Part shown: in pieces, positions 27,458-35,332 of the stretch
Numbering within the stretch: the first letter of the stretch is position 1
How the letters are laid out: each line of letters starts with the position of its first letter
Assembly: GCF_003344625.1 (NCBI RefSeq)
Contig: NZ_QPKJ02000010.1
Span: 77,513 to 141,512 of the forward strand
Source: Solirubrobacter deserti
GTDB lineage: Bacteria; Actinomycetota; Thermoleophilia; Solirubrobacterales; Solirubrobacteraceae
Length of the DNA: 64,000 bases
Direction: 5' to 3'
Program-made: the position numbers and the translations under genes
The notes under the pieces: generated by a model
Database searches by the model: none
Seen by the model: the letters and a program-made list of their open reading frames with translations, nothing else
Told to the model about the DNA's origin: nothing

Positions 27458-28346
27458 TCGCCACCTGCACCGGCGGCCACGTCCATTGCCAGACGTGGCC
27501 GCCGGGCGGGCGGGTGAAGCGGATCGTGCCGCGCGTGCCCTCGACGGTCACGCGCGACCACGGCGCACCCGTGCGCAGCTGCTCGGCCAGCACGAGGATC
27601 GCGTCGTAGCCCTCGAGGGCGACGAACGAGGGCGCGCCGCCCAGGGCGGCCTCGACGCGGTCCCCGAGCGGCGTGAGCCGGTCGGCGCGGTAGCGCAGGA
27701 ACGGGATGGCGGCGCCCCACTCGGCCAGCTCCGGCTGGCCGGCGGGCGCGCCGATCAGGATGCCGGAGAGGCGCGAATCTTCTCGGATGGCCGTGACCAG
27801 TGGCTCGGCGTCGCCGACCAGCAGCAGGACGGCGGTGGCGCCGGACTCGCCGAGCGCGTCGAGGTCCAGCTCGATGACGGTGCCGCCGCGCGCGGCGAGG
27901 TGCTCGCGCAGGATGCGGGTTCCGGCGGCCCAATAGACGCTCGGCTCGGCGATGACGGCGATTCGGCGGTGGCCCGCGGCGAGCAGGAAGTCGGCGTAGA
28001 TGCGCCAGCCGTGCGACTGCGCCGGCGCGAGGCGCGCGACGTGGTCGGTCGGGTGATCGGTGAGCGCGTCGATGACCGCCGAGGAGCACAGGAACGGGAG
28101 GCCGCGGGCGTCGGCGCGGGCGGCGGCCGCGCGGGCGACGACGCTGTGGAACTCGCCCGCGACGGCCGCGAGGCCCAGGTCGGCGAACTCGTCGACGGCC
28201 GCCGCGGCGCGGGCGGGGTCGCCGGCGGTGTCGCGCACCACGAGCTGCACTTCGAGCTCGCGCGCGGCCAGCTCGAGCCCGGTGAGCAGGTGCCGGCCGT
28301 GCTCGGCCCAGCCTGGGGGAGAGAGGGGAACCAGCGCGCCGATCAT
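27432..28346 (-). CDS. Periplasmic-binding-protein-like protein (type 1 fold), no export signal
   Basis: 304 aa from ATG 28346 (a TTG at 28409 would add 21 residues). Two-lobed type 1 binding-protein pattern: MIGALVPLSPPGWAEHGRHL, LVVRDTAGDPARAAAAVDEF, VAGEFHSVVARAAA, HRRIAVIAEP, VALEGYDAILVLAEQL. This resembles branched-chain amino-acid/amide binding proteins, but there is no signal peptide or lipobox, so it is probably cytoplasmic, a sensor or orphan. It converges on the GH78 gene, overlapping by 26 bp. Confidence 0.6.
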   Translation of the reverse strand: MIGALVPLSPPGWAEHGRHLLTGLELAARELEVQLVVRDTAGDPARAAAAVDEFADLGLAAVAGEFHSVVARAAAARADARGLPFLCSSAVIDALTDHPTDHVARLAPAQSHGWRIYADFLLAAGHRRIAVIAEPSVYWAAGTRILREHLAARGGTVIELDLDALGESGATAVLLLVGDAEPLVTAIREDSRLSGILIGAPAGQPELAEWGAAIPFLRYRADRLTPLGDRVEAALGGAPSFVALEGYDAILVLAEQLRTGAPWSRVTVEGTRGTIRFTRPPGGHVWQWTWPPVQVATRAASSTA

Positions 28347-28455
28347 GCCCGGCGATGGTCGTGGACGCCGTGTCGATCCACCAGTGCCCTGGCGGTCGAC
28401 GCTCGTCAAGATCCGGCCGACTCGCCGATCCTGACGCCGCGCAGCGCGATGCGCA

Positions 28456-28992
28456 TCAGTGCTGGGCGCGGCGCGCGCGGTAGGCGGCGACCGCGTTGCG
28501 GTTCGCGCAGATCGTGCTGCAGTAGCGGCGCGAGCGGTTGCGCGAGAGGTCGAGGACCAGGCACTCGCACTCGCCGTCGATGCACACCGAGAGCCGTGAG
28601 AGCTCGTCGGCGCGGATGACGTCGATCATCGCCATCGCGGCCTCGACGGCGATGCGGCGGTCCAGCGGCGCGTCGGAGGAGATCGCGTGGATGTGCCAGT
28701 CCAGGCCGTCGTGGCGGCGCAGCTGCGGGACGGCCTGGGCGTCGGCGAGCAGCGTGTTGACCAGCTCGGCGGCGTCGTCGCGCTCAGCCGTGAGCAGCTC
28801 CCGCAGGACGGGGCGCAGCGCGCGCATCGCCGCCAGCTCGGCCGCGTCGCCGTCGTGGCGGCCGGTGAACTCGTGTCGCTTGTAGAAGGCGTCGAGCTGG
28901 GCGAGGTCCGTGAGCGTGTCCGGCGGCTCGGCGCTGTTGACGAGCGCGACGGCGGCCCGCAACGACAGCTCGGTGTCATTGACAAACAGCAC
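28456..28992 (-). CDS. CGNR zinc-finger / ABATE domain protein
   Basis: 178 aa. N-terminal ABATE domain (LSLRAAVALVNSAEPPDTLT, LRELLTA) and a C-terminal zinc finger (CIDGECECLVLD, then RRYCSTICANRNAVAAYRAR) in which CGNR reads CANR. These proteins are thought to be DNA-binding stress regulators, common in actinobacteria. GTG start. Divergent from an EamA exporter with only 38 bp between starts, suggesting it regulates that gene. Confidence 0.85.
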   Translation of the reverse strand: MLFVNDTELSLRAAVALVNSAEPPDTLTDLAQLDAFYKRHEFTGRHDGDAAELAAMRALRPVLRELLTAERDDAAELVNTLLADAQAVPQLRRHDGLDWHIHAISSDAPLDRRIAVEAAMAMIDVIRADELSRLSVCIDGECECLVLDLSRNRSRRYCSTICANRNAVAAYRARRAQH

Positions 28993-28993
28993 G

Positions 28994-29022
28994 TTGACAT
29001 CTTACAGGCATCTGAGTAGTGT
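28994..29022 (+). promoter_or_regulatory. Promoter of the EamA gene, giving a probably leaderless mRNA
   Basis: Perfect TTGACA (28994-28999), 17-nt spacer, TAGTGT (29017-29022); the ATG is 8 nt further on, where transcription should start. On the minus strand TAAGAT lies 6 nt before the GTG of the CGNR gene, again leaving no room for a leader. TGACA (29021-29025 reversed) and TGTCA (28996-29000 reversed) form a spaced inverted repeat across the shared gap. Confidence 0.55.
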
Positions 29023-29030
29023 CATTTGCC

Positions 29031-29999
29031 ATGGAGTCGGTGACGAATGACAGGCGCGCGGATCTCGGCGTCGGACTGCTGTTCGCGATCGCCTCGGCCG
29101 CGGCCTTCGGCCTGTCCGGCCCGCTGGCGCGCGGGTTGCTCGACGCCGGCTGGTCGGCGGGCGCGGTCGTGCTCGCCCGGCTGTTGATCGGTGCGCTGGT
29201 CGTGACGCCGTTCGCGCTGCGCGCGCTGCGCGGCCGCATGGACGCCCTGCGCCGCAACGCCGGGCTGATCCTGATCTTCGGCGCGGTGCCGGTCGCGGGC
29301 ACGCAGTTCGCGTACTTCTCGGCCGTCCAGCGGATGGACGTCGGACCCGCGTTGCTGATCGAGTACACCGCCCCGGCGGCCGTCGTGCTCTGGCTGTGGC
29401 TGCGCCACGGCGAGCGTCCCGGCCCACTCACCGTCGCGGGCGCGGGGATCGCGGCGCTCGGCCTCGTGCTCGTCCTCGACCTGCTCTCGGGCGCCGACCT
29501 CGCGCCCGCCGGCGTGGCCTGGGCGCTGCTGGCGATGGCGGGCGTCGTCTCCTACTTCGTGCTCGCCGCCAAGCCGCGCGAGGACCTCCCGCCGGTCGCG
29601 CTGGCCGGCGCCGGCCTGCTCACCGGCGCGGTCATGCTGGCCGCGCTCGGCGCGATCGGGCTGCTGCCGATGGACGCGACCACCGCCGCGCCCGAGTACG
29701 CGGGCGCCACCGTCCCTTACTGGCTGTCGCTGGCCGGCCTCGGCGTCGTCACGGCCGGCTTCTCCTACTGCACCGGGATCGTGGCGAGCGTGCGCCTCGG
29801 CTCGCGCCTGGCCTCGTTCGTCGCGCTGCTGGAGGTCGTCGCGGGCGTCGTCTTCGCCTGGCTGCTGCTCGACCAGATCCCGGGCGCGCTCCAGCTCGCC
29901 GGCGGCGCGCTGATCCTCGCGGGCGTGATCGTCGTCAAGCTCGGCGAGCGCCCGCCCGCGCCCAGGCCCCACACGCGGCTGGCCGCCGCCGAGGCGTGA
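29031..29999 (+). CDS. EamA-family (DMT) exporter
   Basis: 322 aa, ten hydrophobic segments arranged as two EamA halves (IASAAAFGLSGPLARGLL ... IEYTAPAAVVLWLWLRH; then LAMAGVVSYFVLAAKP ... ALLEVVAGVVFAWLLLDQIP). This family exports amino acids, drugs or metabolites; the substrate is unknown. Expressed from the promoter at 28994-29022. The stop abuts the stop of the convergent acyl-CoA dehydrogenase. Confidence 0.87.
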   Translation: MESVTNDRRADLGVGLLFAIASAAAFGLSGPLARGLLDAGWSAGAVVLARLLIGALVVTPFALRALRGRMDALRRNAGLILIFGAVPVAGTQFAYFSAVQRMDVGPALLIEYTAPAAVVLWLWLRHGERPGPLTVAGAGIAALGLVLVLDLLSGADLAPAGVAWALLAMAGVVSYFVLAAKPREDLPPVALAGAGLLTGAVMLAALGAIGLLPMDATTAAPEYAGATVPYWLSLAGLGVVTAGFSYCTGIVASVRLGSRLASFVALLEVVAGVVFAWLLLDQIPGALQLAGGALILAGVIVVKLGERPPAPRPHTRLAAAEA

Positions 30000-31154
30000 T
30001 CAGTAGGACCGCGGCAGCCCGAGGACCTTCGTCGCCACGAACGCGCTGATGAGGTTGTCGTTGACCGGAGCGACCCGGTACAGGCGCGTCTCGCGGAACT
30101 TGCGCTCGACGTCGTAGGCGTCGACGAAGCCGTTGCCGCCGTGCGTGTCGAGGCAGACGTTCGCGGCCGCCCAGCTGGCGTCCGAGCTCAGCCGCTTGGC
30201 CATGTTGGCCTCGGCGCCGCACGGCTCGTGCGCGTCGAACCTCCGCGCCGCCTCGTAGCGCATCAGGTCGGCCGCGCGGACCTGCATGTAGGCGTTCGCG
30301 ATCGGGAACTGGACGCCCTGGTTGACGCCGATCGGGCGGCCGAAGACCTCGCGCGCGTTCGCGTACCGCACCGCGCGCTCGGTGAACCAGTAGCCGTCGC
30401 CGATCGCCTCGGCGGCGAGCAGGATGCGCTCGGCGTTCCAGCCGTCGAGCACGTAGCGGAAGCCACGGCCCTCCTCGCCGATCAGGCTCGACGCGGGCAC
30501 GCGCAGGCCGTAGAAGCGGACCTGGTTGGTGGCGTAGTTGAACATCGTGCGCACCGGCTCGACCTCGAGCGCCTCGGGCTGGTGCTCGCGCACGGCCCGT
30601 AGGTCGATCAGCAGCAGGCTCAGCCCTTCGCCGCGCGCGCCCTCGCCGGTCCGCGCCAGGAGCAGCAACAGGTCGGACTGCTCGATCCGGCTCGTCCAGT
30701 TCTTGGCGCCATCGATGACGTACTCGTCGCCCTCGCGGCGCGCCGACGTCACGATCTGCGTCGTGTCCGAGCCCGCCTGGGCCTCGGTGATCGAGAACGC
30801 CTGCAGGCGCAGCGCCCCGCTCGCGATCGCGGGCAGGTGGGTCTGCTTCTGCGCCTCGCTGCCGTGGCGCAGCACGGCGCCCATCGTGTACATCTGCGCG
30901 TGGCAGGCGGCGGAATGCCCGCCGGAGCGGTTGATCTCCTCCATGATCACGCTCGCCTCGCTGACTCCGAGGCCGAGGCCGCCGTACGCGGTGGGGATCA
31001 GGGCGCCGAGCAGGCCGGACGCGGTCAGTGCGTCCACGAACGCCTGCGGGTACTCGCGCGCCTGGTCGCGCTCGCGCCAGTACGCGTCCGGAAATTCGGC
31101 GCACAGCTCGCGGACCCGGGTCCGCAGCTCGGGATACGGCTGGTCGTGGGTCAT
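30000..31154 (-). CDS. Acyl-CoA dehydrogenase
   Basis: 384 aa, the normal length. FAD enzyme introducing the alpha-beta double bond in acyl-CoA. Motifs: QAFSITEAQAGSDTTQ (flavin contact), YVIDGAKNWTSRI, GIxVNQGVQFPIANAYMQ-type segment, and a C-terminal LDTHGGNGFVDAYDVERKFRE with RLYRVAPVNDN. Catalytic Glu position is not certain from sight. Starts with ATG overlapping the hydratase gene stop (ATGA), so the pair acts together on an acyl-CoA, perhaps citramalyl/mesaconyl-like. Confidence 0.9.
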   Translation of the reverse strand: MTHDQPYPELRTRVRELCAEFPDAYWRERDQAREYPQAFVDALTASGLLGALIPTAYGGLGLGVSEASVIMEEINRSGGHSAACHAQMYTMGAVLRHGSEAQKQTHLPAIASGALRLQAFSITEAQAGSDTTQIVTSARREGDEYVIDGAKNWTSRIEQSDLLLLLARTGEGARGEGLSLLLIDLRAVREHQPEALEVEPVRTMFNYATNQVRFYGLRVPASSLIGEEGRGFRYVLDGWNAERILLAAEAIGDGYWFTERAVRYANAREVFGRPIGVNQGVQFPIANAYMQVRAADLMRYEAARRFDAHEPCGAEANMAKRLSSDASWAAANVCLDTHGGNGFVDAYDVERKFRETRLYRVAPVNDNLISAFVATKVLGLPRSY

Positions 31155-31897
31155 GTGAGCGTGGCGCGGGCGGTCTGGCGCCCGCCGAGGTCGCGGACGC
31201 TGGCGTGGCGGTCGGCGAAGCCGACGACGAGCCCCTGGTGCTCGAAGAGCGGCGCGACGAGGCGGTACTCGCAGACCGTCGCCGCCATGCCCCGGGCCCG
31301 CGCGAGCTCGGCCATCGCGAGCGCCTGGAGCGGACCGTGCGTGACGAGCCCGGGGTGGCCCTCGATCTCGCGCGCATAGTCGCGGTCGTAATGGATGCGG
31401 TGCCCGTTGTAGGTGAGCGCCGAGAAGCGGAACAGCAGCGGCGGCGTGATCTCGATCGCCCACTCGTCGCCGGCCACGGGCACCGGCTCCAGCGGCTCGG
31501 CGACCACCGGCTCGCTCGGCAGGTCGCGGTAGACGATGTCCTGGCGCTCCTCGACCACGAGCGCACCGCGCTGGAAGACCTGCTGGCGCACGGTGTTGAA
31601 CGTCAGCCGCCCACTGCGGCCGTGCTTCTCCACGGTGTCGACGACGTCGGCGCGGCGCTCCGCGGGCTCGTCGAAGCGCAACGGCGCGAGCGCCTCCACC
31701 CGCCCGCCGGCGAACATCCGCCGCCGCCCCGGCTCCACGCCGGCCGCGCGGTGGCCGTCGCGGCCGAGCTCGGCCTGGGCGGGACGGTCGAGCAGGTAGA
31801 CCCAGTGCCAGAACAGCGGCAGCTCGTCCTCGGGCACCGGCACGCCGAGCAGGCCGGCGAGCGCCTCGGCCGGCCCGCGCTGGATGAGCTCACTCAT
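31151..31897 (-). CDS. MaoC-type acyl-CoA hydratase (FAS1-like dehydratase)
   Basis: 248 aa. Two hot-dog halves: N-terminal half (DELPLFWHWVYLLDRPAQ, RMFAGGRVEALAPLRFDEP) and C-terminal half with the hydratase motif LTYNGHRIHYDRDYAREIEG (Asn/His/Asp) and HGPLQALAMAELAR. Such proteins are often annotated as mesaconyl-C4-CoA hydratase. Coupled to the acyl-CoA dehydrogenase. ATG 31897 preferred; no clear ribosome binding site. Confidence 0.8.
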   Translation of the reverse strand: MSELIQRGPAEALAGLLGVPVPEDELPLFWHWVYLLDRPAQAELGRDGHRAAGVEPGRRRMFAGGRVEALAPLRFDEPAERRADVVDTVEKHGRSGRLTFNTVRQQVFQRGALVVEERQDIVYRDLPSEPVVAEPLEPVPVAGDEWAIEITPPLLFRFSALTYNGHRIHYDRDYAREIEGHPGLVTHGPLQALAMAELARARGMAATVCEYRLVAPLFEHQGLVVGFADRHASVRDLGGRQTARATLT

Positions 31898-31970
31898 GGC
31901 CACATTGTTCTTGACCGCGGGTTGACCTGCGCGTGACGGACGCTTGACGCGCGCCGCCGACAGCAAACCC

Positions 31971-32951
31971 ATGGCGCAATTCGATTCGACGCCCGAGCCG
32001 CTGCTGATCCGCAGCAGCGCCGGCATCTACGCGGCCGCCGCGGCGCTCGTCGTGATCGAGCGGACGCTGCCCGGCGGCCCGGCCATCTCGCTCGCCCCGG
32101 CGCTCGCCGCGCTGCTGGTGGCCGGCGCGGTGCTGCTTGCCGGCCCGCGGCTGCCGCGCCCGGCGCTGGTGGCGCTTACTCCGCTCGGCACTGCGCTGAT
32201 CGCGTACGGGCTGGCGACGAGCTCCGGCTACACCGACGCCGCGATCCTCTACTCCTGGCCGACGCTGTGGGTCGCGTACTTCTACGGCACCCGCGCGACC
32301 GTGCTCTCCGTCGCCGGCACCGCGGTCGCGCACGCCGTCGCCCTGGACGCGATGCCCGCCGGGCTCGGCTCGGTCGACCGCTGGATCGACGTGGTGGTGT
32401 CCGTCGCGATCATCGCGGGCGTCGTGCGCGTGCTCGTGCACCGCCGCGACCAGCTGGTGGAGCAGCTGCGGGCGGAGGCGCGCAAGGACCCGCTGACCGG
32501 GCTCCTGAACCGGCGCGGGCTCGACGAGCGGCTCGAGATCGAGCTTCAGCGCGCCCGCCGCGAGCGCCGTCCGCTCGCCGCCGTCGCGCTCGACATCGAT
32601 CGCTTCAAGGACATCAACGACGAGCACGGGCACGAGACGGGCGACCGCGTGCTGGTACGGGTCGCGGACACGCTGCGTGGGGAGAGCCGCGCGAGCGACC
32701 TGGTCGCGCGGCTCGGCGGCGACGAGTTCCTCGCCGTCCTGCCCGCGGCCGACCCCGCCACCGCCCGCGCGTACGCCGACCGGGTGCGCGGGGCGCTGCG
32801 CGAGGACGCGCGCACGCCGCCGGTCGCGGTCAGCGCCGGGGTGGCGGTCACGGCCGGGCCGTCGTCGGCCGACGCGCTCGCCGAGGCCGCCGACGCTGCG
32901 CTCTACGACGCCAAGCGCGCAGGTCGCGACACGACCCGGGTCGCCGTCTAG
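31971..32951 (+). CDS. Membrane diguanylate cyclase
   Basis: 326 aa. Five or six hydrophobic segments (about 20-165) form a membrane sensor, followed by a GGDEF domain (about 175-325). The active site is intact (ARLGGDEFLAV), and RASD five residues before it is a complete inhibitory I-site, so product feedback by cyclic di-GMP is expected. ATG 31971 preferred over an upstream TTG. The terminal TAG shares CTAG with the stop of the convergent TetR gene. Confidence 0.88.
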   Translation: MAQFDSTPEPLLIRSSAGIYAAAAALVVIERTLPGGPAISLAPALAALLVAGAVLLAGPRLPRPALVALTPLGTALIAYGLATSSGYTDAAILYSWPTLWVAYFYGTRATVLSVAGTAVAHAVALDAMPAGLGSVDRWIDVVVSVAIIAGVVRVLVHRRDQLVEQLRAEARKDPLTGLLNRRGLDERLEIELQRARRERRPLAAVALDIDRFKDINDEHGHETGDRVLVRVADTLRGESRASDLVARLGGDEFLAVLPAADPATARAYADRVRGALREDARTPPVAVSAGVAVTAGPSSADALAEAADAALYDAKRAGRDTTRVAV

Positions 32952-33514
32952 GCCCCGAGCTCGCGCAGCAGGGTCGTCATCGCCAGCTGGATGGCCTCCT
33001 CGAGCGGGAGGTGGCCGCCGACCACGTGGATTGCGAGCCCGTCGAGCATGAACAGCATCCGCCGCGCGAAGGCCGCGACATCCTCGGGTGCGCGGAACGG
33101 CTCGACCGTCGCGACGAGGTCCGCGTGCCAGCCCGCGTGCGCGGCCTCGCCGACCTCCGCGAACGCGCTGTGGGCCGTGGAGCGCAGCCACCCCTCGACC
33201 CACAGCTTCCACGCGGGATCGTGGCGGTCGTCGGGCAGGTACTCGGTGACGAACGCCCGCAACCGGTCGACCGGATCGGGGATCGCGCGCAGGCGCTCGG
33301 CACGCCCCTCGGCCAGCGTCTTCTCCACGTGGGCGGCGGCCGCGACCAGCACGTCGTCGCGGGAGGCGAAGTAGTAGAGGACGTGGTTGGCGCGCATGCC
33401 GGCTCGCTCGGCGATCGTCCCGAGCGGGATGTCCGCCACGGACGAGCCGCGGATCGCCTCCAACGTTCCCTCGATGATCTGCCGGCGCCGATCCACGGCG
33501 CGCAGGCTAGACAA
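32948..33514 (-). CDS. TetR-family transcriptional regulator
   Basis: 188 aa. N-terminal TetR helix-turn-helix (RRQIIEGTLEAIRG, IPLGTIAERAGMRANHVLYY); the rest is a ligand-binding domain with LVEGWLRS-type helices similar to BetI-like TetR_C. TTG start 3 nt after the stop of the upstream membrane-protein gene, so translationally coupled to it; a GTG at 33496 is an alternative. Ligand unknown. Confidence 0.85.
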   Translation of the reverse strand: MSSLRAVDRRRQIIEGTLEAIRGSSVADIPLGTIAERAGMRANHVLYYFASRDDVLVAAAAHVEKTLAEGRAERLRAIPDPVDRLRAFVTEYLPDDRHDPAWKLWVEGWLRSTAHSAFAEVGEAAHAGWHADLVATVEPFRAPEDVAAFARRMLFMLDGLAIHVVGGHLPLEEAIQLAMTTLLRELGA

Positions 33515-33517
33515 CCG

Positions 33518-34789
33518 TCACGCGCTGAACCCGGCGGAGAGCAGCCACAGGCCGAGGCTCGTGAACACGACCATCAGCCCCAGCATCGCCATCTGCGAGC
33601 GGGCGGCGGCGCGGGCGTCGCCGTAGACCTCGAGCGCGCGGTCGTGAGCGAGCACGAGCGCCGCCACGTGCCCCGCGACGAGCGCGATGATCTGCACCCA
33701 CCAGATCAGGTCCGTGCTGAGCGCGGCGTAGTCGATCTGCGCCGCCGCGCCGCCGAACAGGTCGGCGCCGGCGCCGAGCGGGTCGTTGGCGAGCGGCCAC
33801 AGCGCCTGCCCGCCGACGACCGCGAGCGAGAAGTAGTGGGCGACGAGGTAGCCCGCGGCGATCGGGATCAGCGTGTGCGTGAACGCGCGCGCGTGCCGGC
33901 GAACCGGGGCGATGCCGGCCAGCCAGATCGCGACGACGATCGCGACGCACAGCGCGAGCAGGACGACGCGGCCGGTCTCCAGCGCGAGGTCGCTCGGCAG
34001 CCCGAGGCTCACGCCGACGTCCTCCAGTGCCTCCGTGAGCGGTCGCAACGCGGCGGCCTCGCGCGCGCCGTCGAACGCCGTCGAGCCGATCGCCACCAGC
34101 AGCAGCGCGACCGTGCCCGCGACGCGTGCGTCCACCCGCCCGCGTGCGCCGAAGAGCCCGAACAGCACGCCGAACGCGTCGCCGTGACGCAGCCACGGCT
34201 CGACGCCGAACAGGCTCATCCCGACGAGCATCGCGACGAAGTAGACGAGCATCAGGATCGCGAGCGCGCGCGGTTCGCCGGCGGCCGTCCAGCACAGCTC
34301 GCAGACCGCGAACGCGAACAAGCCGACGGCGGCGGGAAGGCGGCCGAGGCGCTCCGGGTAGGCCAGGGGGTCCGAGGCGAGCCCGAGCCGCCCGCCCACC
34401 CAACCCGCCGCTCGGCCCACGGCGCGCCACGGGCTCACGTACTTGAACACGTCACCCAGCAGCAGCGAGGCGAACGCGAGCCCGACCCAGAACCCGACGT
34501 AGACCGCGGTGGGGGCGAGGTTCTCGTTCGGGAGCGCGGTGCCGGCCAACCCGGCGTACGCGACCACCGCGAACGCGGCGACGCCCGCGAAGCCGAGCGC
34601 GACCTCGAGCGGACGTGGAAGCGAGCCGGTGGCGGGACGCTGCCACGCGCGCAGCCGCGGGCGCGTCCAGCCGAACGCGAGCACGCCGAACGAGAGCACG
34701 AGCACGAACGCCGCGGCGGCGGCCGCCACGGTCATCGGGATCGGGACGTCCGCACCGGCGGCGATGCCGTGGGCCAAGAGTCCGGTCAT
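33518..34789 (-). CDS. Multi-pass membrane protein, similar to proteins annotated fenitrothion hydrolase
   Basis: 423 aa with 11-12 hydrophobic segments. Conserved-looking pieces (LAHGIAAGADVPIPMTVAAA, VGFWVGLAFASLLLGDVFKY, VSPWRAVGR, AHYFSLAVVGGQALWPLAND) match my memory of an actinobacterial membrane family often labelled fenitrothion hydrolase; the real function is unknown. Sits between signal peptidase I and a TetR gene, overlapping the former by 4 bp. Confidence 0.6.
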   Translation of the reverse strand: MTGLLAHGIAAGADVPIPMTVAAAAAAFVLVLSFGVLAFGWTRPRLRAWQRPATGSLPRPLEVALGFAGVAAFAVVAYAGLAGTALPNENLAPTAVYVGFWVGLAFASLLLGDVFKYVSPWRAVGRAAGWVGGRLGLASDPLAYPERLGRLPAAVGLFAFAVCELCWTAAGEPRALAILMLVYFVAMLVGMSLFGVEPWLRHGDAFGVLFGLFGARGRVDARVAGTVALLLVAIGSTAFDGAREAAALRPLTEALEDVGVSLGLPSDLALETGRVVLLALCVAIVVAIWLAGIAPVRRHARAFTHTLIPIAAGYLVAHYFSLAVVGGQALWPLANDPLGAGADLFGGAAAQIDYAALSTDLIWWVQIIALVAGHVAALVLAHDRALEVYGDARAAARSQMAMLGLMVVFTSLGLWLLSAGFSA

Positions 34790-35328
34790 AGCGTCACCTC
34801 CACCCGCCCGACGATCCGGTCGGTGGGTACAAAGCCGTGTGTCGAGGCGTCGGCGAGCCCGCTCGAGTCGAACGAGCGGACGCGGTCGTCACCCATCATC
34901 CAGTAGCTGCCGTCGGGCACGACGACGTCGAACGCGAGCGGGAACGGGCGCCGCGACGCGTACGGCTCGGCGAGCGGCCGGCCGTTGAGCACCAGCGCGC
35001 CGTCGGGCGCGCAGCACACCACGCGGTCGCCGCCCACGCCGATCACGCGCTTGACGATCAGCGTGTCGTGCGTGATCGCTCCCCGGCTGCGGGCCGAGGC
35101 CTCGGCCCAGCCGCCGGGATCCTCGAAGACCGCGACGTCGCCGCGCCGCAACGGCACGATCTCCGGGACGAGCTTGTTGACCAGCACGCGGTCCCCGACC
35201 GCCAGCTCGGGCTGCATCGACGGTGTGACCACCGTGAGCAGGCCGATCGTCCGCAGCGCGACGACGACGATCAGCGCGACGCCGACGGCGCCGCCGAGCA
35301 GGCGGGTGCGGGGACGCGTGCGGGTCAC
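34786..35328 (-). CDS. lepB: Signal peptidase I
   Basis: 180 aa, S26 peptidase. One N-terminal membrane anchor, then the Ser nucleophile in VVTPSMQPEL, the Lys general base in LIVKRVIGVGGDRV, and box E GDDRVRSFDSSGL. Cleaves signal peptides of exported proteins; the small actinobacterial form. The copper amine oxidase genes upstream encode exported proteins and may be in the same transcript (4 nt gap). Confidence 0.9.
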   Translation of the reverse strand: MTRTRPRTRLLGGAVGVALIVVVALRTIGLLTVVTPSMQPELAVGDRVLVNKLVPEIVPLRRGDVAVFEDPGGWAEASARSRGAITHDTLIVKRVIGVGGDRVVCCAPDGALVLNGRPLAEPYASRRPFPLAFDVVVPDGSYWMMGDDRVRSFDSSGLADASTHGFVPTDRIVGRVEVTL

Positions 35329-35332
35329 GGAC

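Noticed and set aside
32267..34906. Plus-strand frame of 879 codons across three genes
   Set aside because: Spans opposite-strand genes with clear products and reads as Arg/Gln/Asp-rich low complexity.
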